DNA of 5,207 bases, taken from contig CAMPAF010000221.1 in the NCBI GenBank assembly GCA_946631535.1, positions 1 through 5,207 of the forward strand. Direction: 5' to 3'. The position numbers were made by a program, and so were the translations under genes. Source of the stretch: an uncultured Verrucomicrobiota bacterium (lineage in GTDB: Bacteria > Verrucomicrobiota > Kiritimatiellia > RFP12 > UBA1067). Under the pieces are notes generated by a model. That model was not told the origin of the DNA. It saw only the letters and a list, made by a program, of their open reading frames with translations, and ran no database searches. This document shows, piece by piece, positions 1-5,207 of this stretch. How positions within the stretch are numbered: the stretch's first letter is position 1; every line of letters begins with the position of its first letter.

Positions 1-1292
1 TACTTCCACTTCCCTCCGAAGCTCTGCGGCGGTCGCAGGTGGATCGCGAAGCGGAACGACTCGTAGTTGTTGGCGGCGAGGTTGTCGACGTTTTCGGCCT
101 GGATCGCCGAGATCGCGTAGTAGCGCAGGCCGTGGCCGTCCTGGCAGTGCTGGCCGCGCAGCGCGCGGCGGGTGCCGTCCGTCGGGCCGACCGGATCGAC
201 CGTCTCGGCGGCGGCGGCGTTCCCGTCCTTGAAGCGGTCCAGCACGTATTCGGGACGCGCGCCGATCAGGTCGTACAGCCCGTAGGCGTTGCCCAGGTAG
301 GAGCCGACGTCGACCAGCGAATATTGCGACACGCCCTCCTCCAGACGCGTACGCCCGATCTGCACCACCAGGTTCGTGCAGTCCGCGTAGGACGTCTCGA
401 CCGTGCCGCCGTTGTACCAGATCGTGCTCGTGCCGCCGCGCGCGGCCTTCTCCCACTGCGCGTTCGTGGGCAGGTCGATCCAGAACCGGTTGCCGCACCG
501 CGCGCGGAAGGTGTCGACGATGCTCCCCTCCTTCACCGCGAAGCGCGTCGTCGGCCAGTCGATGCGGTCCACGTTGTTCGAGCCGCGCAAGTGCGGATAG
601 TAGGTGGCCCCCGTGACGGCCGGGCGCATGTCCACGCGCGTGTCGGTCGCATCGAGGATGAGGTAGCGCTGGGTGTGCGTCGTCTTGAAGATGGCGATGT
701 AGTAGTCGTGCGTGATCTCCATCGTCTTCTGGGGGATGTAGTAACCGACGCTTGCATTGCCGGCTGCCGCGTCCAGATACGCAATCTCGGCGGCCGTGAG
801 GCCCGCCGTGAACGTCCCGGCCGGAATCCGGCGGAACACCATCTTGCCCTGCTTGTACTCGTCCTGGTTCCAGCCGCCGGCCGGCTCGTCGGCCACGTAC
901 TCCCACGTGCCGTCCTTCAAGTCGATGACGAGCCACTTGCGCGCGTTCGCGGCGTCCTCCACGGGCGTCACCTGCACGGCGAAGTCCTTGAGCGCCGTCC
1001 CGTCCAGCCCCGCCGCAGCCGGGTCCCATTCAAGGTGGTGCATCCCCGGCTCCAGCTCCCAGAAGTCGCCCGTCGCGCCCGCGCGCTCCAGGTCCACCGT
1101 CCCCGGCACGCCGTTCGTGGTGAACGTGGCCGTCACGGCCACGTCGCACTTTACGCCGCCGGAAAGCGCGAAGTCGATGTCTACCTTCGTGCTCCACGGC
1201 CAGCGCTGCGTCCAGCCGACCTTCGCCGTCATCGCCGCGCCCGCGCCGTATGCGCCGAGCAGCGCCGCCATAGTCCAAGCCAACTTTCTCAT
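1..1292 (-). CDS. Secreted FGE-like (SUMF1 domain) protein, copy B; runs to the window edge
   Basis: 430 codons are visible. They begin at ATG 1292-1290 and run to base 3; bases 2-1 read TA on the minus strand, so the next codon may be a stop (TAA or TAG). The copy-A paralogue continues 13 residues beyond this point. Residues 1-20 form a Sec-type signal peptide (MRKLAWTMAALLGAYGAGAA). Residues 27-125 are a beta-rich N-terminal region with the motif RWPWSTKVDID. An FGE-sulfatase/SUMF1-like domain covers about 151-418, with KMVFRRIPAGTF (150-161), DYYIAIFKTTHTQ (196-208), NNVDRIDWP (239-247), DLPTNAQWEKAARGG (273-287) and NAYGLYDLIG (335-344). The usual NVWEW is replaced by ARPEY, and the C-terminal RGGSW plus paired-cysteine segment is replaced by RGQHCQDGHG, so formylglycine-forming activity is unlikely. 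The C-terminal SFGGKW is shared with copy A. The start is fixed by AAGGAGG six bases upstream and by an ATGA overlap with the preceding gene. A carbohydrate- or protein-binding role at the cell surface is inference. Confidence 0.85.
   Translation of the reverse strand, partial: MRKLAWTMAALLGAYGAGAAMTAKVGWTQRWPWSTKVDIDFALSGGVKCDVAVTATFTTNGVPGTVDLERAGATGDFWELEPGMHHLEWDPAAAGLDGTALKDFAVQVTPVEDAANARKWLVIDLKDGTWEYVADEPAGGWNQDEYKQGKMVFRRIPAGTFTAGLTAAEIAYLDAAAGNASVGYYIPQKTMEITHDYYIAIFKTTHTQRYLILDATDTRVDMRPAVTGATYYPHLRGSNNVDRIDWPTTRFAVKEGSIVDTFRARCGNRFWIDLPTNAQWEKAARGGTSTIWYNGGTVETSYADCTNLVVQIGRTRLEEGVSQYSLVDVGSYLGNAYGLYDLIGARPEYVLDRFKDGNAAAAETVDPVGPTDGTRRALRGQHCQDGHGLRYYAISAIQAENVDNLAANNYESFRFAIHLRPPQSFGGKWK
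465..510. repeat. Exact 46-bp direct repeat, copy in gene B (partner at 1829-1874)
   Basis: This stretch is identical base for base to 1829-1874 and differs at both flanking bases. In both genes it encodes the residues F-R-A-R-C-G-N-R-F-W-I-D-L-P-T of the FGE-like domain with the same codon at all 15 positions. Other conserved segments of the two paralogues differ at several synonymous sites. Confidence 0.9.
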
Positions 1293-2680
1293 TGCGCGCC
1301 TCCTTCCGGCTCCTCGTTCACCCACTTGCCGCCGAACGACTGCGGCGGGCTGAGATGGATCACGTAGCGGTAGCAGTTCTCGATACTGGAATTGTGCGGG
1401 TTGTCCGAGTTCAGGTACCCGGCGAACGCGATCGACCAGTTGGAGACCGTGCCATTGGCGCTGAAGCTGTTGTTCACCATGCGGCTGTTGCGGTTCTCGT
1501 CCGCCATGCCGACGGGGTCGACGCCGGCGGACGCGGCGGCGGCCTCCGATGAATCCCACTGGTCCAAGAGGATTTCCTGCCGGCTTCCGATCAGGTCATA
1601 GAGGCCGTAGGCGTTCGGAAGGTAGGTGCCGGCGGTGGGCGGAGGCGAGTAGGTTCCGCCTGCGCCGCCATATTTCCGGCGGTGGCCGTCCGAAATGCGG
1701 GCGATGATGTTCGTGATCGTGTCGAGCGAGTCGCCCACCGTGCCGCCGGACATGCCGCCGGGGTACGACGACGTGTCGTAGAACAGCCACTTCGTGTCCG
1801 GACGCGCCGCCCGCTGCCACTGGGCGCACGTGGGCAGGTCGATCCAGAACCGGTTGCCGCACCGCGCGCGGAAGCGTCCGACGAGCGAAGTGGGCGTGAC
1901 GGCGAACTTCGTGAGCGGCCAGTTGATGCCCTCCACCGAGTTGCTGCCGCGCTGGAAGCAGACATGCCCTGCGGCGCACATGTTTCCGGCATCGGGCGTC
2001 ATAACGGCTGATGTCGACTCGGGGTTCTGTATCCGGTCGATCTGGCCTCTCGTCGTCTGGTAGATGGTGATGTAGAAATCGCTCGTGAGCGTCGTTTCCG
2101 CGGCCGTGAGCATCCGGCTGCTGCTCGTCGCGCCGAGCTCCTGGTCAAGGCCCTTGACGTAGTTCTTCTCGGCCGTCGTGTAGCCGCGCGTGAACGTGCC
2201 GGCGGGGATGCGGCGGAACACCATCTTGGCGGTCTTGTACTGCACGTCCTGCCACGGCCTGCCGTCTGCGTCCTTCGGCTCGTCGCCGAGCGCCACGAAT
2301 TCGCTCGCGCCCGTCGCGAGGTCGATCACGAGCCAGGCGCGCTCGTCGGGCGTGAACGCCTTCGCCGCGACGTCCAGGGACGTCAGCGCCCCGCGATAGC
2401 CCTGCGCGGCGGGATTCCACACGAACCGCTGCACGCCGCCCGTCAGGCAATAGGTCGAGCGCGAAAGGCCGTTCGCGTCCGTGAGCAGCAGCTCGTGGTG
2501 CGCGCCGCCGCTGTCGAACGACGCGGTGATTTCCACGTCGTTCGTGCCGGCGGGCATCGTCACGTCGATGATCACCTTCGCGTCCCACGGCCAGTTCTGC
2601 CGCACGGTGTGCGGCACGTCCACCGCCGTCACCGACAGCGCGCCTACAAGGCACGCAAGAAAGAGTCTTTTCTTCATCAT
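1289..2680 (-). CDS. Secreted FGE-like (SUMF1 domain) protein, copy A
   Basis: 463 residues from ATG 2680-2678. A second ATG follows immediately at 2677. AGGA lies 6 nt before the first, and a lysine-rich signal peptide starts there (MMKKRLFLACLVGALSVTA). A TTG 14 codons further upstream lies inside the 8-bp repeat and is rejected. The beta-rich N-terminal region carries NWPWDAKVIIDV (29-40), matching copy B. The SUMF1/FGE-like fold spans about 152-443: KMVFRRIPAGTF (152-163), DFYITIYQTTRGQ (201-213), NSVEGINWP (247-255), DLPTCAQWQRAAR (281-293) and NAYGLYDLIGSRQE (356-369). Canonical FGE has NVWEW and then RGGSW with two catalytic cysteines. Here these positions read SRQEI and RMVNNSFSANG with no cysteine pair, so enzymatic oxidation of sulfatases is unlikely. 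The last part (about 395-436) is rich in Asn and Ser. The stop overlaps the start of copy B, so the two are translationally coupled and probably made in similar amounts. Confidence 0.9.
   Translation of the reverse strand: MMKKRLFLACLVGALSVTAVDVPHTVRQNWPWDAKVIIDVTMPAGTNDVEITASFDSGGAHHELLLTDANGLSRSTYCLTGGVQRFVWNPAAQGYRGALTSLDVAAKAFTPDERAWLVIDLATGASEFVALGDEPKDADGRPWQDVQYKTAKMVFRRIPAGTFTRGYTTAEKNYVKGLDQELGATSSSRMLTAAETTLTSDFYITIYQTTRGQIDRIQNPESTSAVMTPDAGNMCAAGHVCFQRGSNSVEGINWPLTKFAVTPTSLVGRFRARCGNRFWIDLPTCAQWQRAARPDTKWLFYDTSSYPGGMSGGTVGDSLDTITNIIARISDGHRRKYGGAGGTYSPPPTAGTYLPNAYGLYDLIGSRQEILLDQWDSSEAAAASAGVDPVGMADENRNSRMVNNSFSANGTVSNWSIAFAGYLNSDNPHNSSIENCYRYVIHLSPPQSFGGKWVNEEPEGGAQ
1293..1305 (-). 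promoter_or_regulatory. Strong Shine-Dalgarno inside the copy A 3' end, for copy B
   Basis: AAGGAGG (1305-1299) lies six bases before ATG 1292 and within the last codons of copy A (the E-G-G-A-Q region). The stop TGA of copy A (1291-1289) overlaps the ATG of copy B in ATGA. This is the classic arrangement for reinitiation or coupled translation, and it confirms both the end of copy A and the start of copy B. Confidence 0.85.
1829..1874. repeat. Exact 46-bp direct repeat, copy in gene A (partner at 465-510)
   Basis: This is the second copy of the 46-bp block, in the same orientation as the one at 465-510 and 1,364 bp away. Direct repeats of this length within adjacent paralogues can recombine, giving either gene conversion or deletion to a single hybrid FGE-like gene in the same reading frame. 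Confidence 0.9.
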
Positions 2681-2690
2681 CGTTTTTCCT
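2681..2690 (-). promoter_or_regulatory. Ribosome binding site deciding the copy A start
   Basis: AGGA (2690-2687) is followed by six bases and then ATGATG. This spacing fits ATG 2680 best; the second ATG at 2677 would have nine. It places translation directly at the lysine-rich signal peptide and excludes the in-frame TTG at 2722. Confidence 0.65.
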
Positions 2691-2715
2691 GTTAGTTGGT
2701 AGTGGAACTGCAAAC

Positions 2716-2747
2716 CTTTCAACCTTTCAACCCTTCAACCCTTCTAC
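2716..2747 (-). repeat. 8-bp tandem repeat (GTTGAAAG family) between genes
   Basis: Read on the minus strand, four successive 8-bp units occur: GTAGAAGG (2747-2740), GTTGAAGG (2739-2732), GTTGAAAG (2731-2724) and GTTGAAAG (2723-2716). A decayed unit GTTTGCAG (2715-2708) follows. The first unit overlaps the TAG stop of the 231-aa gene. The array fills most of the 63-bp gap before copy A and ends about 18-26 bp before its Shine-Dalgarno. It forms no hairpin. Each unit contains TTGAA(A/G)G, so purine-rich ribosome-standby or regulatory roles, or simple slippage growth, are possible. Confidence 0.8.
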
Positions 2748-3439
2748 CGAAAGATGACCGAAAAGCCCAGAGCCTTCGCGAGCAGGTCGGCCGTCAAATA
2801 CGTCGTGCCGTCGAACGCGAGCGCGGCCGTCACCGGCCCGCGCTTGCCGCCGAACGTCTCCTTCACGCTCATCGCGCCGTGGCCGCCCGTCGCCGGGAGC
2901 GTCCAGTTCCCGATCGCCGCGCCGTTCTTCACGGACGTCGCGAGCGTGGCGGACGCCGCGCCCGCCGATTCCTCCGCCCACAGATCGGACCACGCGTAGA
3001 CGCGCGGCTCGGTGAGCGACTGGAAATCCTTGTCCGCCTCATCGACGAAGACCGTTTCTGAGCTGCCGACCTTCAGGCGCACCGTCTGTTCCGCGACGGT
3101 TGCCGTGCCGTCCGTCTGCGCGAGCGTGACGTCCAGCAGCTGCTCCCCTTCGCCGGACGGGGGGAGCGCGCATGAGCCGTCCGCCGCCTCGCCCCCGCCG
3201 CGCGCGACCGTCGTCGCGGCCGTCGTGCCGGAAAGCACGTTGGAGACCGTCACCGTGGCCGACACGGCCCCGTCGGCCCATTGCCACACAAGCGGCTCGG
3301 CGGCGTCCGTGACAACCTGCCACGTCCGCCCGTCCGCCGGATTCCGGTAGACCACGGGCGTGGCGTAGGCGGTGCCGCCCAGCAGCAACAGCGCCAAGCC
3401 TAACGTCCGCGCGCATTTCACGTGTTTTATTTGCTCCAT
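2744..3439 (-). CDS. Signal-peptide protein of unknown function, 231 aa
   Basis: I do not recognise this family. It starts at ATG 3439, with AGGAG 9 nt upstream (3453-3449), and ends with TAG at 2746-2744. Residues 1-27 look like a Sec signal: a basic, fairly long N region, then LGLALLLLGG, with likely cleavage after AYA (25-27). The mature part is Ala/Thr/Val-rich and predicted beta-rich. It contains EPLVWQWADGAVSATVTVSN (48-67), which loosely resembles the W-x-W strand motif of the N-terminal regions in the two FGE-like neighbours. A second segment (about 125-231) includes VYAWSDLWAEE and WTLPATGGHGAMSVKETFGG. There are few cysteines, no catalytic motif and no obvious membrane anchor apart from the signal. 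It lies 34 bp downstream of the phosphoesterase and 63 bp upstream of copy A on the same strand, so co-transcription is likely. It may be an exported beta-sandwich or accessory surface protein; this is a guess from context. Confidence 0.75.
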   Translation of the reverse strand: MEQIKHVKCARTLGLALLLLGGTAYATPVVYRNPADGRTWQVVTDAAEPLVWQWADGAVSATVTVSNVLSGTTAATTVARGGGEAADGSCALPPSGEGEQLLDVTLAQTDGTATVAEQTVRLKVGSSETVFVDEADKDFQSLTEPRVYAWSDLWAEESAGAASATLATSVKNGAAIGNWTLPATGGHGAMSVKETFGGKRGPVTAALAFDGTTYLTADLLAKALGFSVIFR

Positions 3440-3453
3440 GCCATTTCGCTCCT
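3440..3453 (-). promoter_or_regulatory. Ribosome binding site of the 231-aa gene
   Basis: AGGAG (3453-3449) is separated by nine bases from ATG 3439. It lies in the 34-bp gap after the phosphoesterase TAA stop (3476-3474). No promoter-like hexamers fit in this gap, which supports co-transcription with the upstream gene. Confidence 0.65.
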
Positions 3454-3473
3454 GTTTCCATTTTCCCAGTGAT

Positions 3474-4889
3474 TTACAACTTCGCGACGAGGGGACGGCC
3501 GGGGACGCCGAAGGCGTTGCGCGGAGTGACGGCGAAAGCGATCTCGCCCGTCGCGGGCACTTCCTCGATGCCGAAGAGGCAGTTGCTCGTGCGGTCCGCC
3601 TTCGCCTCCGGCACGTTGTAGCCGTTGGCCAGCACCAGACGCTTCAGCTTGCACAAGCCGTCCACCCGCATCTCCACCTCGAAATCGTACACTCGCGATC
3701 CCGGTTTCGCCGTGCGCGGGCGCGGAATGCGCACGTGCACGCACGGCTTGCCCTTGAGCGCCGGTCCGGCGATCTCCTCCGGCGGTGCCGCGCACCGCAC
3801 CGCCTCGACCTTAGCACCGGGCGCGAACTCCGGCCCCACGCTCTCCCGGCGCTGCCGCGCAGGGTCGAAGGGCCCGCCCGCAGCCGCAGGCAACGCCACG
3901 CACCAGTCGTCTCCAAGCGGCATGTCGTACTCGAACGAGCGGCGTTGCACGAGCAGATGGTCGTCGAACACGTCGACGAGGAGTCCGCAGCGACCCTCTT
4001 CCGCCGCAAGAGGCTTCATCCGGTTCTGGCTCTTCTTCGTGCTGTAGAACGGATACGTGCTGTCGTAGCCCCTCCGGTCGTTGTCGCCGGCCCGCAGGCA
4101 GCCGGCGTTGATGGACGTGAAAGTCCCTTGCCAGACGCCGCTCTCGTCGGTCAGCGTCTGGTGCGAGTGCCCCGTGATCGCCACCGCGTTCGCGAACGGC
4201 GCGAGGGCGCGCGTCGACTCGCCGCGGTCATACGAGGTCTTGCCGTCGCCGCACGTCCCCTTCGGGTGCGCGTGCTGGACGTAGAAGAATGGCTTCGCGC
4301 CGGCGAGCTCGCGCGCGTGTTCACGGAACCACGCCTCGACGGGCGGCTGCGTCGCCTTCGTGGGCCACTGCGCACCGATGAAGTCGTACCCCTTCACGCG
4401 CTTGTGCCAGATGAGTTGCCACTCCTCGTGGAAGAGGCGCTCCCAGACCTTGGCGGGATTGTCGGCGTGGCTGAACACGTTCGCGGCGCGCCACTCGTCC
4501 TTGCCCTTCACCCACCACGCGTCGAGGTCGTGGTTGCCGGTGACGAACAGCTTCGCGACGGGACGCCCGTCCGCGCCCTTGTCGCCGGGAAACACCTTGT
4601 CCCAGACCGACGCGAAACTCGCAAGCTCGGAAATCAGGCCGGAATGCGCGATGTCGCCCGGCACCATGACCGCGTCGACGCCCTGCGCGTCGAACCACCG
4701 CAACGCCTTCTCGAAGTAGAACTCCTGTTTCCACGCCTTCGATACGTGCACGTCGCTCACGACGCCCAGCCGCATGTTCGGCTTGCCTGCGGCGAACGCG
4801 CGCGTAGGCAGCACGAACCCGCCCAGCACCGCCAGGCCTCCGCGCATGAACCCTCGTCTTGTCAGGGGAATCTGGAAGTCGGATCGCAT
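3474..4889 (-). CDS. Tat-exported calcineurin-like metallophosphoesterase
   Basis: 471 residues. The N-terminus holds a twin-arginine signal: TRRGFMRGG (10-18), a hydrophobic stretch (19-27) and a likely cut after AFA (31-33), so it is exported folded with its metals. All motifs of the calcineurin-like phosphoesterase superfamily (PF00149) are in order: SDVHVS (45-50; D46, H48), PGDIAHSG (77-84; D79), TGNHD (117-121; N119, H120), VQHAHPKG (204-211; H206 or H208) and TGHSHQT (239-245; H241, H243). These residues normally hold two metal ions and hydrolyse phosphomono- or diesters. The actual substrate cannot be read from the sequence. Residues from about 300 form a C-terminal extension of predicted beta structure ending in AVTPRNAFGVPGRPL. 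This could be an Ig/fibronectin-like module. The start is chosen because ATG 4889 precedes the Tat motif directly. Its Shine-Dalgarno is weak (AGGG, 9 nt upstream) and overlaps the stop of the preceding mini-ORF, which suggests coupling. Confidence 0.93.
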   Translation of the reverse strand: MRSDFQIPLTRRGFMRGGLAVLGGFVLPTRAFAAGKPNMRLGVVSDVHVSKAWKQEFYFEKALRWFDAQGVDAVMVPGDIAHSGLISELASFASVWDKVFPGDKGADGRPVAKLFVTGNHDLDAWWVKGKDEWRAANVFSHADNPAKVWERLFHEEWQLIWHKRVKGYDFIGAQWPTKATQPPVEAWFREHARELAGAKPFFYVQHAHPKGTCGDGKTSYDRGESTRALAPFANAVAITGHSHQTLTDESGVWQGTFTSINAGCLRAGDNDRRGYDSTYPFYSTKKSQNRMKPLAAEEGRCGLLVDVFDDHLLVQRRSFEYDMPLGDDWCVALPAAAGGPFDPARQRRESVGPEFAPGAKVEAVRCAAPPEEIAGPALKGKPCVHVRIPRPRTAKPGSRVYDFEVEMRVDGLCKLKRLVLANGYNVPEAKADRTSNCLFGIEEVPATGEIAFAVTPRNAFGVPGRPLVAKL

Positions 4890-4900
4890 GAAGTGTTACC

Positions 4901-5038
4901 CTAAACGCCGCCGTCCCACGCCGTGCCGTCCGAAAGGTCGGTCACGCCGGAACCGCTGAGGTAGGAAATGGATGCCCCCTGCGCCGCCGACATCATGCAT
5001 GCCGCCAGTGCTCCGACAACGCTAAACTTCATTTTCAT
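4901..5038 (-). CDS. 45-aa exported mini-ORF, possibly a truncated adhesin/autotransporter start
   Basis: This small ORF starts at ATG 5038, or at ATG 5032 two codons later, and stops at TAG 4903-4901, only 11 bp before the phosphoesterase start. It has a clear signal peptide (MKMKFSVVGALAACMMSAA, about 1-19, cut near AQGA) and a mature tail of about 23 residues containing SGSGVTDLSDGTAWDGGV. That tail resembles the first strand of autotransporter or polymorphic beta-helix passengers, where a 'GSG..(W/L)SD...W.GGV' pattern is usually followed by 'VP' and many repeats. Here it ends abruptly. Reading past the TAG gives only 12 more codons before TGA, so no long continuation is hidden in this frame. 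It could be a decayed remnant, a leader peptide coupled to the phosphoesterase, or a real short secreted peptide. The Shine-Dalgarno is poor (a GAAGAG-like stretch about 10 nt upstream). The promoter position supports this start over ATG 5152, which lies upstream of the promoter. Confidence 0.5.
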   Translation of the reverse strand: MKMKFSVVGALAACMMSAAQGASISYLSGSGVTDLSDGTAWDGGV

Positions 5039-5073
5039 GGGCTTGATACTCTTCTGCCAAATTGAACTTTTGC

Positions 5074-5104
5074 ATTTTAACATAATCCTACCCCATTCTG
5101 TCAA
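5074..5104 (-). promoter_or_regulatory. Sigma70-type promoter for the cluster
   Basis: On the minus strand a perfect -35 hexamer TTGACA (5104-5099) is followed after 19 bp by TAAAAT (5079-5074), a 5/6 match to the -10 consensus. TTAAAA one base earlier would give an 18-bp spacer. Transcription would begin near 5065-5068, leaving a leader of about 28-30 nt before ATG 5038. The region is clearly AT-richer than the surrounding genes. It is the only good promoter-like sequence seen in the window, so it probably drives the whole minus-strand set. The long spacer makes strength uncertain. Confidence 0.6.
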
Positions 5105-5207
5105 TTGCAAACTTATCCGCAAGGCAAAGGCGGGCGCATCTGCGTAATTCATCGCCGAGCCTTCTGATGATTGGAAACAACTATTTGAAACAACTTGCCT
5201 TTGGCGC
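5105..5207. other. Non-coding region upstream of the cluster promoter
   Basis: Apart from the 13-bp direct repeat, I see no gene, terminator hairpin or RNA signature here. An ATG at 5152 opens a frame that runs into the mini-ORF, but it lies upstream of the promoter and its extra residues do not look like a signal peptide, so it is not annotated. The region's other neighbour lies outside the window. Confidence 0.5.
5171..5196. repeat. Imperfect 13-bp tandem direct repeat upstream of the promoter
   Basis: On the plus strand TTGGAAACAACTA (5171-5183) is followed directly by TTTGAAACAACTT (5184-5196), 11 of 13 bases identical, with the exact core GAAACAACT at 5174-5182 and 5187-5195. It lies about 67-92 bp upstream of the -35 box. 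Side-by-side direct repeats at this distance could be an activator or regulator site, but two copies can also occur by chance in AT-rich DNA. Confidence 0.35.

Noticed and set aside
39..1367. 442-codon plus-strand open frame
   Set aside because: It is antisense to FGE-like copy B, with an Arg/Val/Ala-rich translation and no recognisable domain. It runs across the A/B gene junction.
1289..1530. Diversity-generating retroelement variable region at the ends of the FGE-like genes
   Set aside because: The fold and the Asn-rich C-terminus made this worth testing, but differences between the two copies are spread over all bases, including third positions, rather than limited to adenines. No template repeat or reverse transcriptase is in the window.
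1..2680. Annotating the SUMF1-domain proteins as active formylglycine-generating enzymes or sulfatase maturases
   Set aside because: The paired cysteines and the NVWEW and RGGSW motifs are missing, both proteins carry signal peptides, and no sulfatase is nearby.
2681..2722. TTG start 14 codons upstream for FGE-like copy A
   Set aside because: The TTG is part of the GTTGAAAG repeat, has no proper Shine-Dalgarno, and would put non-signal residues before a clear signal peptide.
3372..4904. 510-codon plus-strand open frame
   Set aside because: It lies antisense to the phosphoesterase, whose catalytic motifs and Tat signal are unambiguous. Its translation is Arg/Ala/Val-rich low-complexity sequence, typical of the opposite strand of GC-rich genes.
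5039..5152. ATG at 5152 as start of the mini-ORF
   Set aside because: The -35 and -10 boxes lie inside this extension, so the mRNA would begin after it. The added 38 residues are not signal-like, and the signal peptide starts at 5038.
5119..5205. Inverted repeat GCCTTTG/CAAAGGC upstream of the promoter
   Set aside because: Only 7 bp arms with about 65 bp between them; too short and too far apart to support a hairpin or a terminator.

Overview
The window reads as a compact minus-strand gene cluster for exported proteins. From right to left, in transcription order, it holds a promoter region (about 5074-5207), a 45-codon exported mini-ORF (5038-4901), a Tat-exported calcineurin-like metallophosphoesterase (4889-3474), an unrecognised signal-peptide protein of 231 residues (3439-2744), and two paralogous secreted proteins with a formylglycine-generating-enzyme-like (SUMF1/FGE-sulfatase) C-terminal domain (2680-1289, and 1292 to the left edge). 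Intergenic gaps are short (11, 34 and 63 bp), and the two paralogues overlap by 4 bp in an ATGA junction. No terminator-like hairpin was seen between genes, so one transcription unit is likely. Every large plus-strand ORF is an antisense shadow in GC-rich coding DNA.

No gene fixes the taxonomy. High coding GC with strong GC preference at third positions, AT-richer promoter DNA, a Tat-exported phosphoesterase, runs of secreted SUMF1-domain paralogues and short GTTGAAAG-type intergenic repeats together resemble PVC-group bacteria, perhaps Kiritimatiellota or Lentisphaerota from a gut or anoxic habitat. This is inference from style, not proof.

None of the four larger products looks cytoplasmic: one carries a twin-arginine signal and three carry Sec-type signals. 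The phosphoesterase keeps all its metal-binding motifs and is probably active. The two FGE-like proteins lack the paired cysteines of true formylglycine-generating enzymes and the usual NVWEW and RGGSW motifs, so they are more likely binding or structural proteins than sulfatase activators. No sulfatase, reverse transcriptase, CRISPR array, tRNA, rRNA or transposase is visible. The points most worth a second look are the non-catalytic coupled FGE-like pair with an unexpectedly identical 46-bp block, the apparently truncated adhesin-like leader ORF that places a good promoter in front of the phosphoesterase, and the 8-bp tandem repeat between genes.
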